Origin: Craterostigma plantagineum
Taxonomy: Eukaryota > Streptophyta > Magnoliopsida > Lamiales > Linderniaceae
DNA: 64,000 nt
NCBI GenBank assembly: GCA_027422505.1
Contig: JAPQWV010000305.1
Location: forward strand, 656,001-720,000
Direction of reading: 5' to 3'
This document shows, piece by piece, positions 1 to 11,424 of this stretch. The first letter of the stretch is position 1; the number at the start of each line of letters is the position of its first letter. The translations under genes were made by a program, and so were the position numbers. Below the pieces are notes generated by a model. It was not told the DNA's origin. It made no database searches and saw only the letters and a program-made list of their open reading frames with translations.

Positions 1-520
1 GGAATTCCGATTCGGTTCCGGTCCGGTCTAAGTTTAATTAAAGAAAAAAAGAAAACAAATCAAAACAATATAAAAACAAAGCGAAACACTGAAATATGAA
101 ACATGCATTTGGTCTGGTGGTTAAGACTTCGAATTTTGTCTAGTTGGGCTAGGTTCGATTCTTGCCCAATCCATTTTACATTTTTTTATAATTAATTATG
201 AGCCCAATATTTCTTTTTTTATTCAATTTGACACCTCAAATTTTATAAATTTAATATTACAGATCCTATTATACCATTAATTTTAATTACCAACACAATT
301 TCTTTTTGTTCAGTTACGATCCCTGTGTTTATAAAATTCTTATTTAAAAAATATTCATTAAAGCACGTATATTTTCGATGTTATTTGATACATTAATTCA
401 TAAAATACATTTATTAAATATAGAGCTAACGGTTTTATACCGGTTTTATACCGGTTAAACCACTGAACCTTAAACCACTAAAATTTCCGATCCGGTTCGA
501 AAACCCGGTTTCAAACCTTA
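1..520. mobile_element. non-autonomous hAT-like element, copy 1 (truncated by window edge)
   Basis: This is the same repeat as 11636-12216. Both share the GC-rich start (ggaattcc..ggttcggttcc), the central tRNA-like block and the end with repeated ccggt motifs followed by aaacccggtttcaaacctt. The start lies outside the window. A tRNA-like module sits at 110-165: box A-like tggtctggtgg and box B-like ggttcgattc, followed by a T run at 181-187 that could stop Pol III. No open reading frame of interest is present. The hAT assignment comes from the better-preserved second copy, which has an 8 bp target duplication. Confidence 0.6.
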
Positions 521-707
521 TTTAGTGGTAACAGACTTTCATGCAATACAAGTATTCAATTCAAGGCGAATCGTCGGTCCGCTCCTAAAAATGCTATTTA
601 TGATAAAAGAAGCAAAAATATTAGAATCGTTCTCGACAGGACAAGTTTAATGATTCGTGAAAGTTATAGAACTAATTTTAGTTCTGATAAAATAATATTA
701 TAAGTAC
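521..707. other. unassigned spacer
   Basis: AT-rich sequence between the hAT-like repeat and the first LTR fragment. I see no gene, repeat or RNA here. Confidence 0.5.
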
Positions 708-832
708 TGTTGATCGAGGACCGCAATTAGACTCATATTTGGATGTTCTATCAGTGTGTGCTATTCGCTCTCACTGATTTGAGCTATCGGAAGCTCAAAT
801 CAGCTCGAAACAGCAACTCACGCACACACTCG
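708..832 (-). repeat. truncated LTR fragment of the 786 bp LTR family
   Basis: Matches the first about 125 bases of the LTRs at 1451 and 5320, then switches abruptly at cacactc to internal sequence (ggagcagttttgac, also at 4719). An internal deletion or unequal recombination would give this structure. Confidence 0.75.
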
Positions 833-1450
833 GAGCAGTTTTGACAGAAAATTGCTCCAACCAAAGGGTCTTGCCAGCCCTCGCTCCACCTCAAGACGAG
901 GTTCCCGTGACTTCCCACGAGAACCATTCGAGCCACCACATTCCCTACTTCACGTAGGACCAGTTGCCTCCTCCAGACAACCCTCTGGGACACGAAAATC
1001 ATGCCTCCAAAACCGGATGAAAACCAGCCTGCTCTGTCTCCCGGCGTTGATCCGTTCTCCCGCGGTTCTCGCGTTGCTCCGGCTGTTCTCCAGCCCTCCC
1101 AATCCACACGAGGTTCCTCCTTAACTCCAGGTCCAACCTCGTATCACCTTGGATCCCCCCAACACCTCTCTCGAACCGCAACTGCCCCGAATCTTCACCA
1201 AACCTTGACAGATTTCACCCGCAAGCCTCTCCGCGTTTCCAGCCGTGGTTTCGACCTCCGATGTTCTTCCCGTGTCAGCCTGCGACACCACCACCAGTAT
1301 CAGAGCCTCCTCATGCCTCTTCTGAGTCGAAAAGACTTGAACCACAGCTTCGATAGGTCCAAAATGCATGACCTATCGAAATTCCCAAAACGAGTCTCCT
1401 CGCGCCACTCCCGGGAAGATAGCTCTGTCCTCCACACTCACCACACCACT

Positions 1451-4092
1451 TGTTGATCGAGGATCGCCGTTAGACTCGACTTTCGAATGTTCTATCAGTG
1501 TATGCTAATCGCTCTCACTGATTTGAGCTATCGGAAGCTCAAATCAGCTCGAAACAACAACTCACGCACACACTCTTTTGTTGGAATCCCCGAGGGTCCC
1601 TGGACCCACGTCCCTATAACTGCGGAATTTTAAAATCTTACGGGGTTTTCCGCCTATCCAAGATCGCTCGGTTACAAACACGAGAACATATTGACATAAA
1701 GAGATAAGAGATCAGCCATGATACCTTGTTGAAATATCTTAATGATGGCTAGCTTCGAATCCTTCGAATCCCCGAGGCGTAGTGCCCCTCTCCTACACCA
1801 AAAGCACACAAACGGGACGCCTTCTTTGCGCAAGATCGTCACGCCGGCACCTTACTAACGTCGCAGCTGTTTTTGCATGTGCGGCTAGGCCAAGAACGAA
1901 CTGCTTGCTGCCCCGAGAGAGAGAGAGTGCGAGAGAGAAAGTGGTGAGAGGAGAAAACTCTTAGTTTTTACTCTCTTTTGCTTGTATTTCGAAATTTTAG
2001 CTTCCACTAACTTTAGGATCTCGAAAATCCTTCTTTATACCTCTTAGGATTAGCCAAAAATAGGCTAAGGTGGGTGGAGAAAAATCCTCAAACCTCCCCT
2101 TTTACCAAGTCTTCGTTTTACCAAGTAATGAATTCAAAATTCAAACTTTAGATTGAATTAATTAAATATCCAATACCTTAATTAATTAAAATACCATATT
2201 TAGTATATTTTAAATATATAATATCTAATATAAATAGATTTAATAATTTTCGAAATTTTATCTAATAAAAATTCGAAAGTTATATATATATCCGATATAT
2301 ATTATTTAATTCCAAATTAAACAATATTATTTCTCTAAGAAAATAATAAAGATCTAAATCTTATTTAAATCATATACTCAATATCAAATATTTTATTTCA
2401 AAAATATATCGTGAGGTGAAAAGACCATTTTACCCCTCACTAGTCAAACTTAGTATTTTCGGCCGATCAAGGCTTTGGCCAAGCCCCAAACCCTAATGTC
2501 ACAATCTAGGACCTAGCCTTGTCTCTCTCTCTGATGACGACGTTGTATCAGCCTTTTTAAGCCCGATTCTCTTGGTTCGTCTCAACCGGCCCAAGAGGTA
2601 TCTAGGAGTTCGGTATTCACCTAGCCAGTCCCGGTCGAGTGAAAGTCATGCATAGTCAAACTTACAGAACTCGACTCTATGTCGTTTATGTCGGTGAAAT
2701 TTCTCAAACTGCACTCCACGACTATCATGAGTCAGTTATATGCTCTGGCCAGAGACTTGGATAAATTCCTGCACATTAAACTTGCCATAGGACGTTAACC
2801 TCGAATTTAAACGAGACCTTAAATCCTGCTCCGCGGTTCAACAGGCAATCACATCGAAAAGTCAAGACCGCATTTCGCCGCTGACCCATGCCACCGGCAA
2901 GACGGGCCTAGCAAACTAGTGACAAGTCAAGACCTCAAGATCAAGCCCAAGTTAACCCTTTCGGTCTGAGTTCACGCGTACTACTACAATCAAGATCAAA
3001 GAGAATCCAAGCGTGTGATCGTTCGATTACGAGTCAGTGTCCAAATACAGATAATCCCCTGATTCATGTTGTATCATTGTCATGGGCTCCCACTTCCCAA
3101 GTGAACGGTTGGCACAATCATATTGGACCCATCGACAAACAAGTCGTACGTGTCATTCCCGTCACCCTACTGGAGACTTAGACTTGTGGACTATTTTAAT
3201 ATTGCAGTATCACAGCTTACTGGTGCCCCTCTCTGTCCCCACAGAATCAGTAACTGAACTGCTGTCTTATCCACCCAGACTGCAAGGTGAAATCTTTAGA
3301 CTAATTAATAATTTGCCTTTTAATTTATTCATCCAATAATTAATTAATGATAAATAAAGTCATTCCATTAATAGAAGTAATCAAATTACATCACTAAACA
3401 CTACACATTAGCAAATTGCCCTCGTACTCCCAATCCTCGTACGACATCTAGGGCATATACCTCAACATCTTTAACACATGATTTTACGTGGTTAGGCCGA
3501 GAATTGGCCTACGTCCACGGACCAAACCAGAGCTCCTTTGTATTTCCACTCAACTCGAAAGTTACAGCCCTACACCAGAACTACAACTTTCAATGTTTTA
3601 CACTTTTCTCTAATTCTAACCCTAGAGAAAGATACGAGCCTCTGAAGTGGTGAGGTCGAACTTGAAAAAAACTGATATATATAAGAGCTGAAACATGAAT
3701 TAAACATGATCTGCGATTAACCTCAGCCGTCCGCTAATCTGATCCATCGTCTGAGGCTTCGCCACGTGGCCTTGCATTTCCACGTGAAGTTTCAAGAAGC
3801 TCATGCGATTCTATAAGTGATTTAGCACCTTTGTTCAGAGCCGTCCGATTTTTGATCCAATGGCCGAGATTCTCCATCCGCACCATCTTGCTTTTTTTAA
3901 TTTGGGCCTTTGATCAGCTTCTCGCAGCCATTCAATCTCAGAACTTCAAATCTGATCCATCACATCGTGCGACAACCATTCTTCAGCAGAAATCATCATT
4001 CTTCAGCTCAGTTCGATTCTAGCTCGACCTAGCTCCTTCTCCGGCGGCTCCCGGCTGCTCTGGCAAGTTTTCGACTTGCCCCTCCCAACAAA
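1451..4092 (-). repeat. middle LTR, interrupted by a solo LTR
   Basis: Parts 1451-1578 and 3473-4092 together make a 748 bp LTR matching 5320-6105. The break lies at tcttt, which is duplicated on both sides of the inserted solo LTR. Confidence 0.8.
1579..3467. mobile_element. solo LTR, 1889 bp, Copia-type
   Basis: It starts TGTTGGAATCC and ends CCTCAACA. It is flanked by the perfect 5 bp duplication TCTTT (1574-1578 and 3468-3472), and it interrupts an LTR whose uninterrupted version is at 5320. It holds no coding sequence. Its last 800 bases resemble the 2.2 kb LTRs of Copia B (18593, 26177): the tcgagtga..actcgact block and the ggtgcccctctct..aatc..gtaactaaact block occur in the same order. 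It is therefore probably a diverged solo LTR of a related Copia family, left after LTR-LTR recombination. Confidence 0.8.
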
Positions 4093-5319
4093 CTCCACCT
4101 CAAGACGGCAAACTCGCAATCTCAACTCCTAGAATTCGCATAGCAGCCCAAACTCGCCCGTTACTGCCGCCCAAACTTCACAGAAAACCAGCCTCGCATC
4201 AGTTTTCTATTCAGCTGCAAATCATCAATCCGAGCCCCATTTTTCCCATCCCAAAGCTCCACCTCGATTCGCAGCCCCTCTCGGTTGATCATCCAGCTCC
4301 TTCAGGAGCCCCGAGCCTCGAACGAACCCTCATCAACTCCAAGCAAGCTTGAAATTTCCCAATTGAAGCCGACTTGGACTTTTCGAGCTCACCATCTTCG
4401 TCGCATGGAGATCCTTTGCTCCTAGCTTCGTGAGCCCTTTTCCCTATCCATCTCTGGCTAGCCAACACCTGCATCTCGGCCTCCTTCGCTCTCGACGCCT
4501 CAGTAGCCTGCATCAAATCATCCGCTGCAGCCACAGAGAATTCTGCTACAATAGAATTCTGTAATCCTATCGAGACTTTCACCGGCTGTTTTGACCCCAG
4601 CCACCACATCTCTTTCACCTCCGAGCTCACCCGCTATTGTGGCCTGAGAATGCTCTCCATCCGAGGTAGAATGGCCTCCACCTCAAGCTCGGATCAATCG
4701 TAGATCGAGCTCCACTACTCGGAGCAGTTTTGACAGAAAACTGCTCCAACCAAGGGTCTTGCCCGCCCTCGCTCCACCTCAAGATGAGCTTCCCGTGGCT
4801 TCCCTCGAGCACCATTCGAGCCACAGGACCAGTTGCCTCCTCCGGACAACCCTTTGAGACACGAAAATCATGCCTCCAAAACCGGACAAAACCCAACCTG
4901 CTCTGTCTCACGGCGTTGGTCCGTTCTCCCGCGGTTCTCGCATTCCTCCAGCTGTTCTCTAGCCCTCCCAATCCACACGAGGTTCCTCCTTAACTCCAGG
5001 TCCAACCTCGTATCACCTTGGATCCCCGCAACACTTCTCTCGAACCGTAACTGCCCTGAATCTTAACCAAACCTTGACAGATTTCACCCGCAAGCCTCTC
5101 CACGTTTCCAGCATGGTTTCGACCTCCGATGTGCTTCCCGTGGAGCCTGAGACACCACCACCAGCATCAAAGCCTCATCATGCCTCTTCTGAGTCGAAAG
5201 ACACTTGAACCGCAGCTTCGATAGGTCCAAAACGCATGACCTATCGAAATTCCCAAAACGAGTCTCCTCGCGGCCACTCCCGGGAAGATAGCTCTGTCCT
5301 CCACGCTCACCGCACCACT

Positions 5320-6105
5320 TGTTGATCGAGGACCGCCGTTAGACTCGACTTTCGGATGTTCTATCAGTGTATGCTAATCGCTCTCACTGATTTGAGCTAT
5401 AGGAAGCTCAAATCAGCTCGAAACAACAACTCACGCACACACTCTTTAACACATGATTTTACGTGGTTCGGTCGAGAATTGGCCTACAACCACGGACTAA
5501 AGCAGAGCTCCTTTGTATTTCCACCCAACACAAAAGTTACAGCCCTACACCAATGGCACAAAAGTTTCATGTTTACACTTGTTGCTCTAATTCTAACCCT
5601 AGAGAAAGATACGAGCCTCTGAAGTGGTGAGGTCGAACTTGAAAAAAACTAATATATATAAGAACTGAAACATGAATTAAACATGATCTGCGATTAATCT
5701 CAACCGTTCGCTAGATTTGATCCGTCGTCCCAGGCTTCGCCACGTGGCTTTGCATTTCCATGTCAAGTTGCAAGAAGCTCATGCGATTCTATAAGTGATT
5801 TAGCACCTTTGTTCAGAGCCGTCCGATTTCTGGTCCAATGGCCGAGATTCTCCATCCGCACCATCTTGCTTTTTTTACTTTGGGCCTTTGATCAGCTTCT
5901 CGCCCTATCCTACGATAGCCATTCAATCTCAGAACCTCAAATCTAATCCATCAGATCGCGCGGCAACCATCCGACGGCTACTGTAGCTCGCAGCTCTTTT
6001 TCAGCAGAAATCATTCTTCAGGTCAGTTCGATTCCAGCTCGACCTAGCTCCTTCTCCGGCGGCTCCCGGCTGCTCCGGTGAGTTTTCGGCTCGCCACTCC
6101 CAACA
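5320..6105 (-). repeat. right-hand LTR, 786 bp
   Basis: Complete LTR with TG...CA ends. It aligns with the interrupted middle LTR along its whole length. The sequence agtggtgcggtgag lies just inside it on the reverse strand and may be the primer binding site. Confidence 0.75.
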
Positions 6106-6371
6106 TGTACAATCTTGGCACAGAGTTGTAGCCATCATCGCTTGGATTGAAAAAAGGTCACTTATTTTCTTGACATACCATTTCTGACGCCGATGCGCCC
6201 ATTAGCTATCCAATCCAACTGTTTAATAATGACTTGGGGCATAACATCTTGCGCAAAACCCAAAATAATACACCACTACACTACACACAACATCGCAATA
6301 ACTCAACTCCCAAACAAAAAAGGAAAGAAAAAAAAAGAAGATAAAAAATTGCCGCACCAATTAACTTCGAC
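6106..6371 (+). other. possible 5' flank of the MYB pseudogene
   Basis: Sequence between the LTR element and the first MYB-like codons. It contains an A-rich run (aaaaaaggaaagaaaaaaaa near 6320). It may be the old promoter or leader of the MYB gene, but nothing in it proves this. Confidence 0.3.
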
Positions 6372-6432
6372 GTCAAGGGCCCATGGTCGTCGGAGGAGGA
6401 TGATCTGACTACAGTGCGAACTGGTCGAAACG
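6372..6432 (+). pseudogene. R2R3-MYB pseudogene, 5' fragment (start of R2 repeat)
   Basis: Reading from 6372 gives VKGPWSSEEDD, the start of the first MYB repeat (usual form RVKGPWSPEEDE) of the subgroup-22 (MYB44/73/77-like) R2R3-MYB factors. The following codons (LTT..) run out of the family pattern, which implies small indels. The reading is broken at 6433 by the left LTR of Copia A and resumes at 11425. A live gene of this type would encode a nuclear DNA-binding regulator. This copy is dead. I chose this assignment because the three pieces (6372, 11480, 11596) are collinear on one strand. Confidence 0.75.
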
Positions 6433-6905
6433 TGTTAGGATATGCGGAAGTCCCCGACAATTATTTGATCGAGAAATGACGATAAAAATATTAGAGACGG
6501 AAAATAATTTGGACAGTGAACACGTGATTTAAGTGGTTCGGTCAGAATGACCTACGTCCACGGGTTGGAGGGTAGAACTTATTTATTATGTGGAGCGATT
6601 ACAGACACGTATACTGACGTGATACAAAAGCAGCTACATAAATAGGAGTAAGCTACAAAGAAATAGTCGGAGTATAAGAAGATCTGTAATGTGGTGGTGT
6701 TCTACTGCTTCGTATTAAGCCTTTTTATAGGCAGTCTTCCTTGCCCCCTCGTCAATGTAAACAGAAGAAAATGAATTATTGCTGAATTTGATATTCAACC
6801 ATGTGCCTCCTTGGACTTTGCTACGGCGCCGAATAATGAGAAAGAAATTCTCATATTCCCATGTGATGTGTTTCATCTTTGAATAGTCAATCAAGGTCAC
6901 TATCA
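6433..6905 (-). repeat. Copia A 3' LTR (left)
   Basis: 473 bp; begins tgttaggatatgcgg and ends gtcactatca on the + strand. It matches the right LTR base for base except for scattered substitutions. Confidence 0.92.
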
Positions 6906-6992
6906 ACAAGTCTCCACCTTGACCTTGATTCTGTAAATAACTCCACCTAAATAGTAACACCTTTATCTCCCTCCGACCTTAGCCCCAACGGG

Positions 6993-7685
6993 CTAATTCA
7001 CCATCCTTAAAACACCAATCAAGTCCAAGCAATGTTTGAACTTGGAAAGTGGAAGAGACGTCGTAAACGTATCCGCACGATTATCCTTTGTATTAATCTT
7101 CTTGATAAACACCTTCTTATCTGCAATGATATCACAAATAAAATGATACTTGACATCAATATGCTTAGTCCTTTCGTGATACATCTGATCCTTCGTCAAA
7201 TGAATCGCACTTTGACTATCACAGAAAATAGTAATGACATCCTGATTCTGGGTTAATTCTCTGAACAACCCTGTCAACCACAAAGCTTCTTTGATCGCAT
7301 CAGTAATGACCATGTATTCTGCTTCATTAGTAGACAACGCCACTGTGTGTTGTAGAGTTGCTTTCCAGCTAACTGCACAACCTCCAATACAAAATACATA
7401 ACCAGTAAGAGATCGTCGTTTATCGAGATCACCTGTGTAGTCTGAATCGACAAAGCCAACGAGAGTATCACTGTTTCTGCCAAATTCCAAACAAATGCTT
7501 AGAGTACCCTTCAAGTATCTTAGAATCCACTTCACTGCTTGCCAGTGTTCTTTCCCTGGGATAGCCATATACCTGCTAACAACACTAACAGCTTGAAATA
7601 TCAGGACGTGTAGATACCATTGCATACATAATACTGCCGACTGCACTTGAGTAAGGAACTCGTGCCATGTATGCTTCTTCCTCAT
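6993..7685 (-). pseudogene. Copia A RNase H domain
   Basis: A 230-codon open stretch holding the Copia RNase H. Visible motifs are KWILRYLKGT, VDSDYTGDLDKRRSLTGY, ALSTNEAEYM and TKHIDVKYHFI, ending shortly before the polypurine tract. In a live element this activity removes the RNA strand after reverse transcription. The domain is almost complete, but it is separated from the reverse transcriptase by frame breaks near 7690-7900, so no intact polyprotein can be made. Confidence 0.9.
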
Positions 7686-7903
7686 CTGATGATGGTGACT
7701 GAGCAGCTCTTAGCCTAAAATGGCTAGCAAGAGGAGTGCTGACTGGTTATCGCTCATGCCAAATCTCTCCAAAACCTTTCTAATGTAACTTTCCTAGGTC
7801 ATGTATAACTTACTAGCTACTCTATCACGTCTAGTCTCCATACCAAGAATCTTCTTAGCTGCTCCCAAATCTTTCATCTCAGATTCACCATTTAATAAGT
7901 CCT

Positions 7904-8630
7904 TCAACTGGTGAATTTCTGCAAGATTCTTAGCCGCAATGAGCATGTCATCAACATATAACAATAGATAAATAAACTGTCATTTAACTTCCTGAAGTAA
8001 ACACAACTATCATACTTGCTTCTGGAGAAACCATGACACAATATAAAAGAATCAAAACGTTTGTACCACTGTCTTGGAGACTGCTTTAATCCGTATAAGG
8101 ATTTCTTCAGTAGACAAACTTGGTTTTCGTTGCCTTCAATAATGAAGCCTTCAGGTTGCTTCATATAAATTTGTTCATCTAAATCACCATGTAAGAACGC
8201 CGTCTTGACGTCAAGCTATTCTAACTCCAAATCATACATGGCAACTAATGCAAGTAATACACAAATAGAGCTATGTCTAACGATAGGTGAGAATACATCA
8301 TTAAAATCAACACCTTGTACCTGACTATAGCCTTTCGCGACTATTCGTGCCTCATACCTTGCATCATCAGAACTAGATAAACCTTCTTTCTTCTTGAAGA
8401 CCCACTTACATCCGACTATTCTTTTTCTTTGGCGGCGGCACAAGAATCCAAGTTCCATTCTTGTGCAGAGACTCCATTTCTTCATTCATCGCTACCAGCC
8501 ACTTATCAGGATTAGCATCGCTTATGCCTCCGAATAGGTAGAAGGTTCGCCGCCTCCACCTGTTTCTTGCGCCACTGATAAAGCGTACGAAACTAAATTT
8601 ACGTACTGCTGTGGTAGTCGAATCTCCCAT
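7904..8630 (-). pseudogene. Copia A reverse transcriptase domain (frame-shifted)
   Basis: Pieces at 8630-8406, 8485-8216 and 8164-7904 carry the N-terminal RT motif (GCKWVFKKK), [19 protein letters not shown] and KKSLYGLKQSPRQWYKRFD. The catalytic YVDD box is out of frame with the preceding motif near 7930-7960 (the DNA still encodes Y-V-D-D in another frame). The domain is therefore inactive as it stands. Confidence 0.88.
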
Positions 8631-8872
8631 CTCTCATATCTCTGGCTATAGAAGATTCCTGCTCGGTGCTTTCATGTTCAACAGGATCTGAGTCAGGTTC
8701 TGGCTCATCCTCTTGATCTGTCGAACTCGTAGCTGGGTCATCTGAAAAACTTTGTTGATCTCGAGCTCCACCTCATTTTGTACACTATCCTTCTTTTCTT
8801 CATTAGAAGAATTAGTAAACTCTTTTGAAGGATGCAACATAGAAGACTCGTCAAAAGTAACATCTCTGCTAA

Positions 8873-9352
8873 TTATAAATTTGGTGACTTGGGATCAGGA
8901 TTATATAATCTATATCCTTTCACCTCTGAAGCGTAACCGAGAAAAATACATTTTTTAGCTCTAGGCTCTAACTTTCCCTCGTTTACGTGCATATAAGCTG
9001 GGCACCCAAATATTCTTAAGTTGGAGTAATCAGCAGGAGTACCTGACCAAACTTCCTCAGGAGTCTTGAAATTGATCGGTGAACACGGTGAGCGGTTGAC
9101 GATATAACATGCTGCGGCGATAGCTTCGGCCCAAAAATCATTTGTCAACCCAGCGTTGGAGATCATACATTGAGCTCTCTCTAAAAGTGTTCGGTTCATG
9201 CGCTCGGCAACACCATTTTGTTGAGGCATCATTCGAACAGTGTGATGCCGAGCAATTCCTTCATTCATGCAGAATTCGTTGAACTCGCTTTCGCAAAATT
9301 CTAAGCCATTATCTGTCTGCAACCGCTTGATCTGTTTTCTGTCTTCAATCAA
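8873..9352 (-). pseudogene. Copia A integrase core
   Basis: Shows LQTDNGLEFC (second Asp of the D-D-E triad), QQNGVAERMNRTLLERA (the triad Glu in VAER), WAEAIAAACYIVNRSP, and FGCPAYMHV with GYASEVKGYRLY at the C-terminal side. These are standard Copia integrase landmarks. The N-terminal part is lost in a frame break above 9352. Confidence 0.9.
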
Positions 9353-9490
9353 AGTTTTTCATTGTTTAAATGTTAGGAAAACATCACTTTTCTATTTAAG
9401 AAAATAGACACATACTTTCCTTGAAAAAACATCAGTGAAAGTCAACATATATCTTGCATCACCTTTGGAAGGAACACGAAAAGGACCCAA

Positions 9491-9988
9491 TCAGAATAAA
9501 TATAATCCAAAACCTTTAGTTCTGTGGACAACTGGCGAATTGAAGCTTCCTCGTTTCTGCTTCCCAAAAATACAGTGTTCACAAAAGTTCATTTTGCCAG
9601 TACTTTGACTGCAAAGTAGGCCCCGCTTGCTTAAAACCGTTAAGCCTTTTTCACCCATGTGTCCAAGATGCATATGCCATAATCTCGTGGTATCTACCTC
9701 CGGGAATGTCGAAACTGCAGTGGAACCTGTAACAGTAGTTCCATGCAAAATATATAAATTTCCCGACCTGCAAGCTTTCATCACGACAAGGGCACCTCTG
9801 GCTATTTTCAAAACTCCACCTTCACCTGAGAACCTGCACCATTGAGATTCATGTGTGCCTAAAAAGATAAGATTTCTCTTCATATCTGGAACATGTCTGA
9901 CTTCTGTGAGCGTTCGGATGATTCCGTCGAACATCTTGATCTGAACTGTGCCTTTACCAACAACTTTACACGGAGCATCATTTCCCAT
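9491..9988 (-). pseudogene. Copia A protease end and GAG-pre-integrase domain
   Basis: A 165-codon stretch with the GAG-pre-integrase His/Cys pattern: LWHMHLGHMGEKGL, then CEHCIFGKQKRGSF. The N-terminal part (VVGKGTVQIKMFDG.., EVRHVPDMKRNLI) is the C-terminal half of the Copia aspartic protease. The usual active-site DSGA segment lies upstream of 9988 in degraded sequence. Confidence 0.88.
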
Positions 9989-10110
9989 TAAAACATATCC
10001 ACCATCGGATTGCTCATATGTGGGGAAAAAATCTCGACTCCGACTTATGTGGTAAGAACAACCCGAATATAAGATCCACTCATTATCAGAAATAACAATA
10101 TTTGCAGTTA

Positions 10111-10918
10111 CTACAAAAATAGTTCTGTCGCTCTCATCAGAGCGGGTTTACCATATTGCCGATTGTTTTTCTCCTTATTTTGTTTAACAATCAGCTTTGA
10201 TGTGACCATTTTTCTTGCAAAAATTACAGACTTTATTTCTGTACCTGGATTTCGACCTTTCTTTACATCTGCTACTTTCAGCGTCTCTACTTTTGGTCTT
10301 CCCCGTGCAAACAAGCCTTCTGCCTGGCTACCACTTGTTTTTCCCGTAATATCCCTGTCTATCTGATCTTTCGATTGTATCGTAGATTTTATACTTGAAT
10401 ATGATATTGTATCTTTCCCATATATTGTGTCACGAAAATGCTTTAAAGACGAGGAAGGGAACACAACAATATTATGGCCTGATCTTCGTCCGTCACTTTC
10501 ACTTCTACGATCGCCAAATCAATAATGATAGAATCGAATTTATCGAGATGTGAACGAATAGAAGTATATTCCGTCATTTTCATACTGTATAGTTTATGCT
10601 TTAAATAAAGTCGGTTCTCCTTAGTCTTCTTCATGTAGATAGCTTTTAACGCATCCCAGATACCCATGGCCGTCATCTCGTAGCAAATTCTTGTAAAACC
10701 TCGTAAGAGAGATTTAATATAATAGTCGATCTGCCTTTCTTGTCCAATTCATTAAATTGATCGTCCTTCATTTCGGTTGGTTTCTTCTTTACGCCTTCAA
10801 GCGCCACCTCACAACCATCTTGAACAAGTATGGCCTCCATCTTGAGACTCCACGTTGCAAAGTTGACATTTCTGTCAAACTTTTCAATTGACATTTTTGT
10901 TATCGTCATGGTGGCTAA
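10111..10918 (-). pseudogene. Copia A gag
   Basis: Three overlapping minus-strand pieces from about 10909 down to 10111. The first begins MTITKMSIEKFDRNVNFATW, the usual Copia gag opening (substrate-like FxGxNFxxW). The second holds IWDALKAIYM and the SMKMTEYTSIRSHLDKF region of the UBN2/retrotran_gag fold. The third is basic and tails into a degraded zinc-knuckle region. Frame changes separate the pieces. The start lies 33 bases from the primer binding site. Confidence 0.85.
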
Positions 10919-10951
10919 AATAAATAAATCGGGTTGGCGCTGATACCAATT

Positions 10952-11424
10952 TGTTAGGATATGCGGAAATCCCCGATAATTATTTGCCCGAGAAATGACG
11001 ATAAAAATATTAGAGACGAAAAATAATTTGGACAGTGAACACGTGATTTACGGGGTTCGATCAGAATGACCTACGTCCACGGGCCAGAGGGTGGAACCTC
11101 TTTATTATGTGGAGTGATTACAGATACGTACACTGGCGTGATTCAAAAGCAGCTACACAATTAGGAGTAAGCTACAAAGAAATAGTCGGAGTAGAAGAAG
11201 ATCTGTAATGTGGTGGTGTTCTACTGCTTCGTATTAAGCCTATTTATAGGTAGTCTTCCTTGCTCCTTCGTCAATGTAAACAGAAGAAAAGAAAATACTG
11301 CTGAATTTGATATTCATCCATGTGCCTCCTTGGACTTTGCTACGGCGCCGAATAATGAGAAAGAAATTCTCATATTCCCATGAGATGTGTTTCATCTTTG
11401 AATAGTCAATCAAGGTCACTATCA
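10952..11424 (-). repeat. Copia A 5' LTR (right)
   Basis: 473 bp, the partner of 6433-6905. The tRNA-Met-type primer binding site on the reverse strand directly adjoins its inner end. Confidence 0.92.

Larger units (their letters stand above)
708..6105 (-). mobile_element. rearranged non-coding LTR retroelement (LTR-int-LTR-int-LTR)
   Basis: Three copies of one LTR start (tgttgatcgagg) occur at 708, 1451 and 5320. The right LTR is complete (5320-6105, 786 bp, TG...CA). The middle LTR is 1451-1578 plus 3473-4092, split by a solo LTR. The first LTR is cut short at about 832. The internal segments 833-1450 and about 4717-5319 are copies of each other, and 4093-4716 is found once. The flanks are agtac (703-707) and tgtac (6106-6110), which match at four of five bases and suit one original target duplication. 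Orientation is inferred: the reverse strand puts a purine-rich gaggtggag tract before the LTR. There is no gag or pol, so it resembles a LARD-type element. The LTR carries a TATA-like tatatataag tract near 3675. Confidence 0.7.
6433..11424 (-). mobile_element. Copia A: LTR retrotransposon, 4992 bp, minus strand, degenerate
   Basis: Two 473 bp LTRs (6433-6905 and 10952-11424) with TG...CA ends. The primer binding site ttggtatcagcgcc lies on the reverse strand at 10938-10951, and the polypurine tract aaggtggagacttgt at 6906-6920. Between them the minus strand reads gag, protease, integrase, reverse transcriptase and RNase H, the Copia order. The flanks gaaacg (left) and gaaaacg (right) are nearly duplicated, but a clean 5 bp duplication cannot be fixed. 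The LTRs differ at scattered bases, so the insertion is not recent. It lies inside the MYB pseudogene. Confidence 0.93.

Noticed and set aside
110..165. True tRNA gene
   Set aside because: Box A and B are present, but the cloverleaf stems and anticodon arm do not pair, and the block is part of a dispersed repeat.
784..1456. Overlapping open frames on both strands (107, 90 and 151 codons)
   Set aside because: They are chance frames in GC-rich internal DNA of the non-coding retroelement. The parallel copy at 4627-5066 does not keep the same frames intact.
4289..4630. 113-codon minus frame in the retroelement internal region
   Set aside because: No gag or other motif was seen; it is kept only as part of the non-coding element.
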